64,000 nucleotides of DNA, taken from NCBI GenBank assembly GCA_963575745.1, contig CAUYUJ010017837.1:309001-373000 (forward strand), in the 5' to 3' direction. A program made the translations under genes and the position numbers. The notes below the pieces were generated by a model. The model was not told where the DNA came from. It was given only the letters and a program-made list of their open reading frames with translations, and made no database searches. Position 1 is the stretch's first letter; every line of letters starts with the position of its first letter. Shown here one piece after another: positions 42,851-53,860 of the stretch. Source of the stretch: Prorocentrum cordatum. Taxonomy: Eukaryota > Sar > Dinophyceae > Prorocentrales > Prorocentraceae.

Positions 42851-43625
42851 CTGAGGCAGGCTGGCTGAGGCTGAGGCAGGCTGAGGCTGAGGCAGGCTGA
42901 GGCTGAGGCCGAGGCTGAAGGCAGACTGAGGCTGAGGCTGAAGCAGGCTGAGGCTGAGGCTGAGGCAGGCTGAGGCTGAGGCTGAGGCAGGCTGATGCTG
43001 AGGCAGGCTGAGGCTGAGGCTGAGGCTGATGCAGGCTGAGGCTGAGGCAGGCTGAGGCTGAGGCCAAGGCTGAAGGCAGACTGAGGCTTTGGCTGAAGGC
43101 TGAGGCTGAGGCTGAGGCTGAGGCTGAGGCTGAGGCAGGCTGAGGCTGAGGCTGAGGCAGGCTGATGAGGCAGGCTGAGGCTGAGGCTGAGGCTGAGGCT
43201 GAGGCTGAGGCTGATGCAGGCTGAGGCTGAGGCAGGCTGAGGCTGAGGCCGAGGCTGAAGGCAGACTGAGGCTGAGGCTGAAGCTGAGGCTGAGGCTGAG
43301 GCAGGGAGGCTGAGGCTGAGGCAGGCTGATGCTGAGGCAGGCTGAGGCTGAGGCTGAGGCTGATGCAGGCTGAGGCTGAGGCAGGCTGAGGCTGAGGCCG
43401 AGGCTGAAGGCAGAGGCTGAGGCTGAGGCTGAAGGCAGGCTGAGGCTGATGCTGAGGCAGGCTGAGGCTGAGGCTGAGGCTGATGCAGGCTGAGGCTGAG
43501 GCAGGCTGAGGCTGAGGCCGAGGCTGAAGGCAGACTGAGGCTGAGGCTGAAAGGCAGGCTGAGGCTGAGGCTGAGGCAGGCTGAGGCTGAGGCTGAGGCA
43601 GGCTGAGGCTGAGGCTGTGACTGCG
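42851..43625 (+). repeat. GCTGAG hexanucleotide minisatellite
   Basis: About 770 bp of GGCTGA/GGCAGGCTGA units with higher-order blocks (for example GAGGCCGAGGCTGAAGGCAG recurring near 42907, 43250, 43395 and 43515). The Ser-Ala/Leu-Pro-Gln frames on the minus strand are artefacts. Confidence 0.95.
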
Positions 43626-43990
43626 ACTGCCGTTGCCACTGCGACTGTCATCGCGAATGCGACTACGACTGCGAGAACAGCAGAATTCTACAACTGGATT
43701 CTCATCCGAATCTTAAGGGGAATGCTTCCAGATATGCTCCTCACACATCGCTGTTAGGTTGCTTTGCCGGGATAATTTTTTACACACAGGATTCCCAGGA
43801 AACGGGTTTTCGCTAGTGTTTTTTCTTCAAAATGTTGCTCTCGCTGAGGCGCCGGCCTCATTTTTGCTCCCGAATCGTTCCGAATCGTGCTCCCGCTGCA
43901 GTGTGGGCCTCATTTTCGGATCGGTGTTTGGCCTCCATCATTCAGGATGGCGTTCTCGCCCCAGCGCGGGCCTCTTTCTCGCGCGCCCAT
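43626..43990. other. No gene seen
   Basis: Unique-looking sequence. GCCGGGATAATTTTTT near 43768 resembles the CAGGATAATTTT end shared by the arrays at 23.1 and 47.9 kb. Confidence 0.35.
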
Positions 43991-44143
43991 CCGCCCGCCA
44001 CCACCGCGCCGCACCACCACCACCACCGCCACCACCACAACCACCACCAGCAGCACCACCACCACCACCAGCACCACCATCACCACCACCACCACAACCA
44101 CCACCACCACCACCACCACCACCACCACCACCACCACCACACA

Positions 44144-44178
<35 letters not shown>

Positions 44179-44182
44179 GCAC
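43991..44182. repeat. (CCA)n then (ACGC)n microsatellites
   Basis: CAC/CCA triplets from about 43995 to 44142, then ACGC tetranucleotides to about 44178. Confidence 0.95.
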
Positions 44183-44189
44183 CACCAAG

Positions 44190-46960
44190 CCCTCCTGGGG
44201 TGCTCCAGGGCCGTCTTAGAGGCCATCTTGGGCGTCTTCGAGGCCTCTTGGGCCGTCTTGGGGCCCTCTTGGGGCCGTCTTGGGGGCCTCTTGGGCAGTC
44301 CTGGGGCCATCTTGGAGGCCTCTGGGACGATGCTGCGCCGATCTTGGGGACCTCTTGGGCCGTCTTGGGCCGTCGGAAAGCCGAAGAGGCGCACATCCCA
44401 AAATCCTTACAACACCTAAGGAAAATTAATGATTTTGGCCTCTTCGCGCCTTCCTGGAGGACCTCACGCCTCGTGGACGTTCTGGGAGACCTTTTGGGCC
44501 GTGTGGAGCCATCTTGAGGCTATCTGGGCCGTCTTGGATGAATCTTGACTCGTCTGGGAGGCATATTGGAGCCATCTTCGCCGTCTTGGAGGCCATCTTG
44601 GCCGTCTTGGATGCATCTTGGAGACCATCTTCGGCCGTCTTGGAGCCGTCTGGAGCAGGGAAAACCTTTGCAACCAGGTTTTGAGATCCTTCCCGGGACC
44701 CCAGAGGGACGCGCCGGAGCCCCAGGGGGAGTTTTTCTGGAAAAAACCCAAACCGAGAGGGTCCTCCAGCACGCCAGGCACCCCTGCGATGAATCGACAG
44801 GGGGCGGTGGATCGAAGACGCCTACGGCGAATCACCGCCGTCCCCTGCCTTTGTGGAAGCGCCTATGTGGCCGAACCTTGAGGCCAGACCTGCCAAGCTA
44901 TCGAACCATGTGTTCCCCGAATCGGTTTGGAAAGCCTTCGGGGAACACGTGGGCATCTTGAAGGTCACCTTGGCCGCCTGGAAGCCATTTTGACTCTTTC
45001 GGGCCTTTTTGGAGGACGTGTTGGATGGCTCTTGGGCCGTCGCGGAGGCCATCTTGAGCGTCTTGGAGGCCTCTTGGGCCGTCTTGGGGGCCTCTTGGGG
45101 CCGTCTTGGGCGCCTCTTGGGCCGTTCTGGGGCCATCTTGGAGGCCTCTTGGGCGATCCTTGGGCGATCTTTGGGAGCTCTTGGGCCGTATCGGGCCGTC
45201 GGAAGGCCGAAACGAAGCAAATGTCAAAATGTTTCAAAAACCTAAGGACAATCACTCTTCCTGGTCTTTTCTGGCCTTCCTGGAGGCCCTCTTGGAGGCC
45301 TCTTGGGCCGTCTTGGGCTAGCCTAGAGCCAACTTCGGCCATCTTGGTGGGCCCCTGGCCCGTCTGACGCCGTCGGAAGCCGTTTCGGGCGCTTTTCTGG
45401 GCCGACTTGGGACCCTCTTGGGGTGCTCCAGGGCCGTCTTAGAGGCCATCTTGGGCGTCTTCGAGGCCTCTTGGGCCGTCTTGGGGCCCTTTTGGGGCCG
45501 TCTTGGGCGCCTCTTGGGCCGTCATGGGGTCATCTTGGAGGCCGTCGGAAGGCCGAAACGAAGCAAATGTCAAAATCCTTCAAAAACCTTCGGAAAAAAA
45601 ACACTCTTTTGGGCCTTTTTCTGGCCTTCCTGGAGGCCCTCTTGGAGGCCTCTTTGGCCGTCTTAGGCAAGCTGCGAGCCACCTTAGGCCATCTTGGTGA
45701 GCTCCTGGCCCGTCTGACGCCGTCGGAAGCCGTTTCGGGGGCCTCTCTGGGCCGACTTGGAGCCCTCTTGGGGTGCTCCAGGGCCGTCTTAGAGGCCATC
45801 TTGGGCGTCTTCGAGGCCTCTTGGGCCGTCTTGGGGCCCTCTTGGGGCCGTCTTGGGGGCCTCGTGGGCCGTCATGGGGCCATTTCGGAGGCCTCTTGGG
45901 CGATCTTGGGGCGACCTTGGGGGCCTCTGGGGCCGTCACGGGCTGTCGGAAAGCCGAAAAGACGCAAATGCCAAAATCCTTCAAAAACCTAAGGAAATCC
46001 ATGATTTTGGCCTCGTCGGGCCTTCCTGGAGGACCTCTTGGAGGCCTCTTGGGCCGTCTTGGAGGCCTCTTGCGGGCCTTTTGGGCCGTCTTAGACCATA
46101 TTGGGGCCATCTTGGGCCGTCTTGGATGCATCTTGGGGCCAGCTTAGCCGTCTTGGAGGCCATCTTGGCTGTCTTGGAGGCATCTTGCAGACCATCTTCG
46201 GCCATCTTCAAGATTTTTTGAGGATGTCCCAGCGAAACGGCCGTTTTGGGCATCGACGGACGCGCTTTACGGGTGGCCGGCGGGACGCGCCGGAGCCCCA
46301 GGGGGAGTTCTTTTTGGAAAAAGAGCCAAAACCAAAACCGAGAGGATTCAGCACGCCAGGCACCCCTTTGCTAAAGCAAAAGGGGGCGGCGGATCGAATT
46401 GCTCTCGGCACGTCCCGCCACCGTACCTGGGTTGCGGGTCTGAGGCCACTCGGATGGCTGATGGGGTCTCGTTGGATGCGTTTGGGGGGATATTGGAGGC
46501 AGTTTTTTGAACCTCTTGGGGGCCACTTTGGGGGTTTCTTGCGGCCGTCTTTGGGCTCCCTGGGGGCCTGTCGGGGGCTCCATGGGGCAGCCCGGAGGCG
46601 TCTTGGGGTGGATGACTCGAAATGTCCGTTCGGGTTCCCCTTCTGGGTGGGGTTGTCTTGGGGTCCTCCTGGGCCGTCTTGGAGGTTTCTTGGGCCGTCT
46701 TGGGGCTCTCTTGGCCCGTCTTGGGGCGAGCTTGAATGCCTCTTGGGCCGATTGGGACGTTGTGAACGCCCAAGAGGCGAATGTGCAAACAATGCACGTT
46801 TTCCAGAAAGGGAGCGGGACGATTTTTGTTTCTGGAGGCCCTCTTGGGGCGCTTCTTGGGGGCTTCTTGGGGCGTCCTAGGGGCTTCTTGGGCCGTCTGG
46901 AGGCCAGCGTGGGCGTTTTGGATCGATCTTTCAGCGACTCGTGGCCCTCGTGGCCCTCCC
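44190..46960 (+). repeat. Second large TCTTGG-periodic block with the same cassettes
   Basis: Same architecture as 23690-26560. TCTTGG recurs every 10-11 bp. The GACGCCTACGGCGAATCA cassette lies at about 44816, the CCGAA/CAAAATCC landmark at about 44380, 45205, 45550 and 45955, and the GGGAGTT-TTTT-GGCACCCC segment at about 44700 and 46275. Internal order is rearranged relative to the first block. The blocks look like segmental copies of one repeat family. Confidence 0.85.
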
Positions 46961-47935
46961 CGGGCGCGTTCACCCACCACCCCGGGGGACCCCCCCCCTC
47001 CAAATCGACCGGACCGGGCTCCCGGGGGAGGGGTTTGGGGAGGGTGAAACATCTCACACGCCGATGAACCCCAGGGGGTCGCCGGATTTCACAGATTCTT
47101 GCCGTGACGGGGGAATCCATGCTGCCATGGATTTCGGATGACGGCCGGATGTCCGAGTCACGCCTTGGGTTGTTGCGCATATAAGTGACAACCGCCTTTC
47201 AAGGTCCCTCTGTTTTTCTCTGCCGCATCGCCATCGGCCATCCTCATGACACGCAGGCTTGCCGCTCGTAGAGCTCCCTGATAGGCGCGCCCAGCCTTGG
47301 CGAGTATAGGGTCGCGTGCCCTGCGACGGGGTATTCAATGTATGCCATAGCACGCGCTGCTCCTATTCAGACTATGCGTTGCGTGGCTTTGCTTTCCCTG
47401 AGGGCGATGGATGATGAAAAAATCCGCGGCCCTCCCCAGCCCCACGCAGGAATTGCCCCCCATCCGGGATCCAGGACAGCCGCGGCCCCAAGAGCCGCTG
47501 CCCTCTGTAAAGTTGTGCATTCCTCCAGCAGCGCTTCTCTGGCTGTGAGGGCTGTCCAGCACCCTCCAGCTCTCCTAGCCCACTGTCGGACCCGCCCCCG
47601 TCCGAGGTCACAACGACGGAGGGTGGAGCGTGTACGGCATGTGCAGCGGGTTGTACCTGACTTGTCTCTCAACGCTCGGATGGCGGGTGCGGATCGTTTT
47701 GGATCCCCAGGCGCCGCGCAGCCGCCAGCGGACGCGAGCAGAGCGGGAAATCAGGAGTCGCCGCGCGCGCTCAGTGGGAGGGGGGGAAGCAGGAGCTTGC
47801 GCGTACGTTCACGCGTGCGCGAGCATCTGCATGGGCGTCTGGCATTGCGCGTGAGTCTTGACGCACGCGGTAGCCTTTTGCAGATGAGCGACGTAGAAAA
47901 ATTATCCTGCCGAAGGTCCCAATCATGTGCAGTTG
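46961..47935. other. No confident gene; one 211-codon frame
   Basis: A plus-strand frame at 47338-47973 (MYAIARAAPIQTMRCVAL...) is Arg/Ala/Ser-rich, has no recognisable domain and runs into the repeat at its end. I regard it as probably non-coding. The G/C-tract cluster at 46960-47045 resembles that at 10.4 kb. Confidence 0.3.
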
Positions 47936-48340
47936 TGGGTAATTACCGTAATTGTAAATATCTGTTTCGGTGAAGCTCCCTATGGGGCCACGAAGCGCTG
48001 CACTGGGCGGAGGGGAACGCTGTACTGTGTGGGTGGTGTGCCGAATTGGGTTTCTGGGACGCTTGCGGACGGTCCCACTGAGGGCTTCGGTGGAGCTCCC
48101 TACGGGGCCACAAAGCGCTCTACCGAGTGAGTGAAAATGCCAAATTGGGTTACCGGGGCGCATGCGGACGGTCTCACTGGGGGCTTCGGTGAAGCCCCCT
48201 ATGGGGCCCCGAAACGCTGCACTGCGCGGATGAAAATGCCAAATCACATTTCCTGGACGCATGCGGACGGTGGCACTGGGGCCTTGGGTGGAGCCCCCTT
48301 ATGGGGCCACGAAACGCTGCACTGGGTGGGTGAAAATTGT
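47936..48340 (-). repeat. ~105-bp tandem array related to the 89-bp array, inverted
   Basis: About four units with GGTGGAGCTCCC or GGTGAAGCCCCC, TATGGGGCCACGAAACGCTG and GCATGCGGACGGT. Reverse-complemented, they match units of the 21.9-23.1 kb array (CGTTTCGTGGCCCCATA, GGAGCTCCACC, CCGCATGC). The left flank (about 47895-47975), reverse-complemented, also matches the right flank of that array (about 23096-23165). Confidence 0.75.
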
Positions 48341-48987
48341 GGATGTGTCTGTTGTTCATGCTCTGGCATGCTTGCTGCTCTCCTGCTATTGCGGTGAGAT
48401 ACTCGATGCACGTCTGAAGGCTGACCGGCTTTGGATTACTCAGCTCTCCTCGCAAGGGCAGCCCCTGAACCTCCCTCAACGTTGTCTCCAAGGTTGTGGC
48501 AATACGTTTGTCGAGGCGGTTGTCTTTTGAGTCAGAAGATCGTTTGCATGCGTATGGTGGCATGGTCGTGTCACCACGACGCTACTCTTTTTCTTGAGCC
48601 ATCACGTTTACAGTTCGTGCTACAGTTCAGCTTGCTGCATGCCGTCGTGTCGCCACGACGCCTGCTCTGGAAAATGCTTTGCGCGCTGGAGCGATTTGCA
48701 ACTGCACGCATTGACGCCCCAGCTCGGAGGAAAGCTGGGGGAAAAAAAAACGCGACAGAGTATCACGGCCAGAATGTGGGAACCGTTTTCCGGTCATCTG
48801 GCCCTTTTGGGCCCCGCCGGAAGCAACACATTGGAAGCAGACCAATCGGCGTTAAAATTGTTAAACGCTGCTCTTGGAAGCCATCCTTGGGCCCCCTGCT
48901 CCGGCACTAAATTTGTCACGAAACCTCCCCGGACTTGTCATTGGAGGGCTGAGGACTTCCACTATCCACACGTCTCCTCTGTGTCCT
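48341..48987. other. No recognisable gene
   Basis: Short frames only; no family motif. Confidence 0.4.
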
Positions 48988-49995
48988 TCAATGACGTCTC
49001 AGCTCTTCCATGGCTTGACGCAGTTCTGGTCCCGGTCCTGATTCCAGTAGATCGTCCACGTAGCAGCACAGCACAAGCGGACCAGCTGCGGTGGTCTTCA
49101 CGAACAAGCTGTCAGCTACGTCACAAATGGGTTGCCAACCGTGGTGTTGAAGCACTCGCTAAGCATGTTCCATCCACTCGAACCCAGACCGTCGAAGGCC
49201 ATAAATAGCTCGGAACAGACGCAACAATGGGTGCCTGAATCTGGGCGTGCCGTCACTGTAGAACCATTCCTTTGGCCATAGCCGGCGCGGCAACTCCACG
49301 AACGTTGTTCTTCCCTTGAGGCGTGCCTGCAAATATGCCGCGTTGATGTCCGCCTGCAGGAGATCGCACGTGGGAGACATAGTAACTCTCCAAGCCACAA
49401 CCCGGACTCCTTCCAGGGAGGCGGGGGCTCCATACAGATTTGCTTCAATGATCTTCACACCACTGGCGTCATGGAGGTAGTGGCCTCGAGCCACCAACCA
49501 GGCCTTCCAGATGGGGGGTTGCCCGCCTGTGGTCACCTCCGTGTGCTTGACACCGAGCAGCAAATGGGAGTACACGAACAATGCGTCAGGGTACGCGCGA
49601 ATGATGTCGTGCTTCTCCTGGACGTTCTCGTAGCTGTCGAAGGTCTTGTTGGTCGTGTTGTCGTGTTATTGATCTCCTTCTCGATGGCGGCCTCCGCCTC
49701 CGGACACTTGGCCTCGTGGGAGTCGAGCTTGACTCCGCGATACACCATAGCGAAGCCCTGGACGGCCTCCGCAGTGCAGCATTCGAGCTTGTCCACGTCG
49801 TCGCCCGTGACCTTCAAATGAGCTGCAAGTGCTAGGCCAGCTTCATCAGGCTCCTCGAATCCGCCCTCAACCGTGGAAGGCGGCCCCTGGATGTCCTCCT
49901 CGTCGACGCTGGAATTCTCGAACGTGAGGTCGGCAACCGTGGTGTCATCGGATGCACCGCGACGACCTTTTGCCTGCGCCTTTTGGGGCGTCCAT
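48988..49995 (-). pseudogene. Copia-type reverse transcriptase (RVT_2), catalytic part
   Basis: From about 49990 downwards an open frame reads DTTVADLTFENSSVDEEDIQ, LKVTGDDVDKLECCTAEAVQ, and MVYRGVKLDSHEAKCPEAEA. After a frameshift near 49660 the frame 49581-49159 gives IWKAWLVARGHYLHDASGVK, SLEGVRVVAWRV, LLQADINAAYLQARLKG, FVELPRRLWPKEW and LFRAIYGLRRSGFEWMEHA. An in-frame TAG (49159-49161, CAG in one change) is followed in the same phase by RVLQHHGWQPICDVADSLFV and CCYVDDLLESG, whose YVDD catalytic motif is at 49051-49062. The frame ends at TGA 48988-48990. Only the palm and fingers are here; the thumb is missing. Confidence 0.75.
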
Positions 49996-50122
49996 GCACG
50001 CGCACCGCCTCAGAGCGCATCCAGGCCACGCGCTTCTGTTCATCGTGGTGGGACCGCAGCCGTACGGCTGCGAGGGCACCTACGATTCAATTGCGACGGC
50101 ACCCATGGTCAACCGATGAGTG

Positions 50123-51416
50123 TTACATTTGGTTGTGACAGCTCTTGTGATGCCGTCGCACGGAATAAAAAATCAGAGCGCATCCAGGCCCCTCGTGCAG
50201 CGAGCTTCCTGGAGTTTCACCCAGGAGACGGCGGGCCTTCGTTGCGCCATCCCGGCAGGCCGGGCAGGTGACCTCCGAGGTTGTCGTGTATTTCCCACAC
50301 GTCTTGCAAGTTTCAGCTCCCGGTGGCACTGGCGCCTCCTGTTCGGGCGCCTCCTGCTCGCACGGCAAGAGAAAGTGCCATTCCACGTAAGGCTGCGCCG
50401 CGGCCTTGTTGATGTCTCGGATTGGGAAACGCGGAGGACCAGAGGGGAACTTGACGTCACGCGTGGTGCGAAATGCAATGACACCTCGGTGGACGAACGG
50501 TTCCAGCCTCAATTTCTCGTAGGAGTTGTGCGCGCCATAGCCCACAAGGACACCAAGTTCGCCTCTCGGCTCGAACTTCGCCAGCGTCGTGGTGCCATGG
50601 GAGTGCGGCCCCTTGACGAAGAAAACTAAACACCCGAAAGGGTGCAACTCCAAGCTGCTCTCGTAGCCGTTCTTCAAGGTGTAGGGCGCAACGCGCTCGC
50701 CGTGGCCACTCCGGTTCCAATGCTCGGTCCAAAACATTGCTGCCAGAGAAAACCAACGATGTGAGAAGCCAGGCTGGTGAAGAGCTGCGCGGGTCCCCTC
50801 CTCGAGCGTGCGGTGCCACCGCTCCGCCCTGCTGAAAGTTTGCGGCCGTCTTGCGATGCCCCGCTCGATATCGATGCTGTGTTCGGCGGCAGTATGCCTC
50901 GAAGCGGCCTGCAAACTCTCCACCCCAGTCTGGGCGCACGACCTTGATAGGCCGAATCACAGGGTAGGCAACCTTGAAGGTGTCAGTGACGGTGCTGGAG
51001 GTCTTATTGCGCATGGGCGCGCACAGTCCTAAGTCTGAGTACTCGTCGCGGCCACAAAGCAAATACTTGTTCCCGAAGATGTCGCCTTGAGCTACGGGTC
51101 CAACAAGCTCTAGATAAAACCGAAGACCATACACACGCACTCGAACAAAATGTTTCTGCCTCCGGGCAGGCACGTGCGTGATCTTGACGTAGTTGCAAAT
51201 GCCGCAATCCGGATGGGCCGGCAGGTGCATGAGGCTGTGGCGGAAGGAGTCCGGAGGGTCAGGGCCGACCCACCTGCGCCGGGCCTTCTCTTGGATCTCT
51301 TCCTTCTCCTTGGTGATTTCCTTCTGCCTCTCCTCTGCGGTCCCCTCCTGCTTCTGCTCTGCGGTCTCCTTCTGCTCCTCCTCGTCGTCGATATCCTTCT
51401 CCTCCTCCTCCTGCAT
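50123..51416 (-). pseudogene. Copia-type integrase, frameshifted
   Basis: An acidic Glu/Lys/Gln linker (51416-51280) precedes the zinc-binding block HSLMHLPAHPDCGICNYVKI (two Cys near 51200). The core follows: FYLELVGPVAQGDIFGNKYL, GRDEYSDLGLCAPMRNKTSS, and VVRPDWGGEF with Asp at 50928-50930. After a frameshift near 50880, SRAERWHRTLEEGTRAAL carries the catalytic Glu at 50822-50824. The first catalytic Asp position reads Glu (codon at 51108-51110). Downstream come LHPFGCLVFFVKGPHSHG and LVGYGAHNSYEKLRLEPF, the usual C-terminal part. A zinc-ribbon-like CKTCGKY...CPACRDG lies near the end. Confidence 0.7.
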
Positions 51417-52440
51417 CGCCCCGGCAGTCTTTGCGGCCAGGCCAGCGCCGCGCGTTCTCGGAAATACGAGCCCGAGCGTGGACGCATGAGCGTGGTGCTC
51501 TTTAGCAGGTAGAGGCTTCGTGAACAGATCGGCCGGGTTGTCCTTGGGACCCCAGTGCTCGTTCTCGCAGTCGTCGCGGTTGAGCACGTCGAACACGAAG
51601 TGGATGGAGATGCGGTGGTGCTTCCGGAGATACCGCAATGCTTTAGACCACCCAGCTGCGAACACGTGCTCTGCCACCTCGGCGTCTCCGCACCTCTTAA
51701 GATTGTTTTTGGACGCCGGGAAGATGTCCTCGAGGACGCTCATGAGCGGCAAACCGATGCCCTTCAGGCCAAGCGCGCCTGCTGTGACCTCGGCTGCTCC
51801 AGTTGCCGTAACGGCGCCGTGCTGGTGCTTGGCTTTCCAGGCAATCAAAGCTTGCGCGCCGAACCCCCCGACGATCACAGCGTCGGCTCCCGACACCGAG
51901 TGGGAAGTGAGCTTGTCCGCCGTGGTCCGAGTCGGTGTGGACGAGCACGGTCAAATTCACGTCCCGCGAGTCCCCACGAACTCCAGCACCGCCTCCGGGC
52001 AAGTGTCGAGGTACCCAGAAACTCGCGCAAGGGCTGTGCCACATGGCTTTGACCACTTGGTGACGTATCTTCCGAGGACTGCAGCGGACACCGCCGTCTC
52101 AAAACGAACGCACCGCATCAGGTACAGCAAGCCCCCGATGTGTGACGGTGCAGAAGTAACTAGCGAACTGGCCCGGCACGTCGGACTCTTCGCAAACCCC
52201 GAGCTCGTTGAGGTCGTTTTCAGCAGCCGGAGCGTGGACCTTGCGCAGCTTCTCCTACTCCGCTTCGGTCTTGAACTTGTCGACGATGTACCTGGTGTAT
52301 TCGTTCTGGCCCATTGTCGCTTTCCTCTTGGCCCCTTTCGGGAGGATGGAGTTTCATTTCCATTCGCAAGAAACGATTTGCAGGCACGGGCTCGTCCATG
52401 TCGAAGTGCGTACTGGACGGCTCGTGCTCCAGGACGACGC
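51417..52440 (-). pseudogene. Reverse transcriptase C-terminus and RNase H of a copia element
   Basis: The segment HFDMDEPVPANRFL (about 52390) and, in another frame, MGQNEYTRYIVDKFKTEAE match the end of copia reverse transcriptases. An in-frame TAG follows the latter. RNase H follows: GGLLYLMRCVRFETAVSAAV and LGRYVTKWSKPCGTALARVS (about 52160-52040), LTVLVHTDSDHGGQ (about 51950), then in the frame starting 51896 ALIAWKAKHQHGAVTATGAA, RYLRKHHRISIHFVFD and GPKDNPADLFTKPLPAKEHH. RNase H degrades the RNA strand after reverse transcription. The last frame runs on, without a stop, into the integrase. Confidence 0.65.
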
Positions 52441-52860
52441 CCGGCAGCTGGGTGGTCTCCCCGGCTGGTTTTCCCAACCTTTGGGGACATGCTGGCGGCG
52501 AGGTGATTTCCCCACCCTTGGAGACGGCAGCCAGCATGGGGCAGTCAGCCTCGACGGTGACGGTGAGCTGGCGGCCCTCGACGTCCACCAGCATGGGCGT
52601 CTCGAACTCGCCCCACTTCCAGGTGAAGGTTGATGAGCTCACCAAGGGCTCCGACCTCCGGGGCCCCTGGAACATGGATAGCCTCGAGGTTCGCGCTGCT
52701 GTCTGGCGCGGTGCGCTCGTGCAACTGGTTGTTGGAGGTGGGACCACCTTCCTCCGCCTTCACGTCGCCCTGGACGGCGCTGACTGAGGCCGGGTGGCTG
52801 AGTGGATGGACTTGACTGTCTCTGCCGGTGATGTGCCGCGTGGCCCCACTATCCTCGGGA
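52441..52860 (-). pseudogene. Copia aspartic protease, frameshifted
   Basis: SPEDSGATRHITGRDSQ with the active-site Asp at 52851-52853 matches the copia protease signature (D-S-G-A-T-x-H). After frame changes the frame 52747-52220 reads GEFETPMLVDVEGRQLTVTV and EADCPMLAAVSKGGEI, then passes into reverse transcriptase C-terminal sequence. The integrase expected here is absent, so a deletion joins protease to the reverse transcriptase end. Confidence 0.6.
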
Positions 52861-53010
52861 GACTCTTCATGGGGGGGGATCCCATGGGGGGATAGGATCC
52901 CAGGGGGGGGGATCCCATAGGATCCCCTGGGGATCCCATGGGGGGGCAGGAGGGGATCCCGTGGGGGGGATCCCCTCCTGCCCCCCCATCGGATCCCCCC
53001 CCATGGAGAG
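52861..53010. repeat. GGATCCCATGGGG minisatellite
   Basis: GGATCCC, CATGGGG and G-runs alternate, with both orientations present, which gives short palindromes. It sits between gag and protease of the minus-strand copia element. Confidence 0.85.
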
Positions 53011-53046
53011 TCTCCCGATATCCAAAAGTGGTGAGTCGCTGCGGCT

Positions 53047-53860
53047 TTACCTGGCCTGGGCTCGCATGCCATGCGCCTTCTCGATGGCTGCGCGCGCAGC
53101 CTGGAACTTGCGGAAGCTCTCCATGTCGGCCGAGCTGGCCTGCGGTGCTGCTGAGGCTGAAGAAGCTGACATTGCAGAAGGGGCAATCGAAGGAGCTGGC
53201 GGCAACGTAGACGAAGCTGAAGAACCAGCAACCAGAGCAGCCATCGCCATGTGCTCGGCGCATAGCCCGGGCGGGCGCGCCGGCTGCGCCGCAGTGCCTT
53301 TGTGCGAAGGCGACTCCAGGTTGAAGAAACAGTGATATTTGTCGTGTCCTGCTCTCCCGCAGTGATCGCATTCCTTTTTGTCCCCAGGCTTATCCTTCTT
53401 CTTCTTGTCCTTGTCTTTGCCTTTGCCGCCCTTGCCCTTCCCCTTGCCGCCGTCCTTTCCCTTCCCGTCTCCAAGTCATGTCGCTGCGAGCGCCTTCTCT
53501 TTGGGCTTGGCGAGCGCCGCGCTGGCTCTGCGCCCAATGCGCAGCCGCTCGAGCGCAGCCAGCAGATGAGCGGAAGAAGCACCCTGGACGAGGTCGAACG
53601 ACGCAAGGACGGGGGCGACCTGGTGGCGAATCATGCGGGTGATCATGACGTCGCTTGGGAGATCAGGCGCGTCTTTGAGCTGCAACAGAATCTGGCGGAT
53701 CCTCACGATAGTGGGCCCCACGTGGGCCACGTCGATGACTGGCCTCAGGGCGTGGAGCTCGTTGAGTAGCACTTGGCGGCGACGTGGGCCATGAGTCATG
53801 AAGTCCGCGTCCACCGCGCGGAACGCCTGGCGACCGGTCCCTGCCCCTAGGATCGGCCAC
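53047..53860 (-). pseudogene. Copia Gag with CCHC knuckle
   Basis: The frame from about 53814 (MDADFMTHGPRRRQVLLNEL) reads LLQLKDAPDLPSDVMITRMI, SSAHLLAALERLRIGRR and LAAT. It then meets TGA at 53476-53478 (CGA in one change) and continues in the same phase with LGDGKGKDGGKGKGKG, KKECDHCGRAGHDKYHCFF and an Ala/Ser-rich tail to a stop at 53047-53049. CDHCGRAGHDKYHC (53329-53370) is a C-x2-C-x4-H-x4-C zinc knuckle. This is the 5' part of the minus-strand copia element. Confidence 0.7.

Larger units (their letters stand above)
48988..53860 (-). mobile_element. Ty1/copia-like retroelement on the minus strand, permuted and decayed
   Basis: Read from right to left on the minus strand: gag with CCHC knuckle (53860-53047), a GGATCC minisatellite (53010-52865), protease (52860-52500), reverse transcriptase C-terminus and RNase H (52440-51420), an acidic linker and integrase (51416-50123), then the N-terminal and catalytic part of a reverse transcriptase (about 49990-48988). 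Standard copia order is gag-PR-IN-RT-RH. Here RH precedes IN, and RT is split into a C-terminal piece before IN and a catalytic piece after it. This fits two copies joined after deletions. No LTRs were recognised. Confidence 0.7.

Noticed and set aside
42452-43651. 399-residue minus-strand frame rich in Ala-Ser-Ala/Pro-Gln-Pro
   Set aside because: It is the GCTGAG hexanucleotide array plus the 73-bp array.
47338-47973. 211-codon frame as a gene
   Set aside because: Composition follows GC-rich DNA, no domain, and it overlaps a repeat flank; listed only as part of a gene-free stretch.
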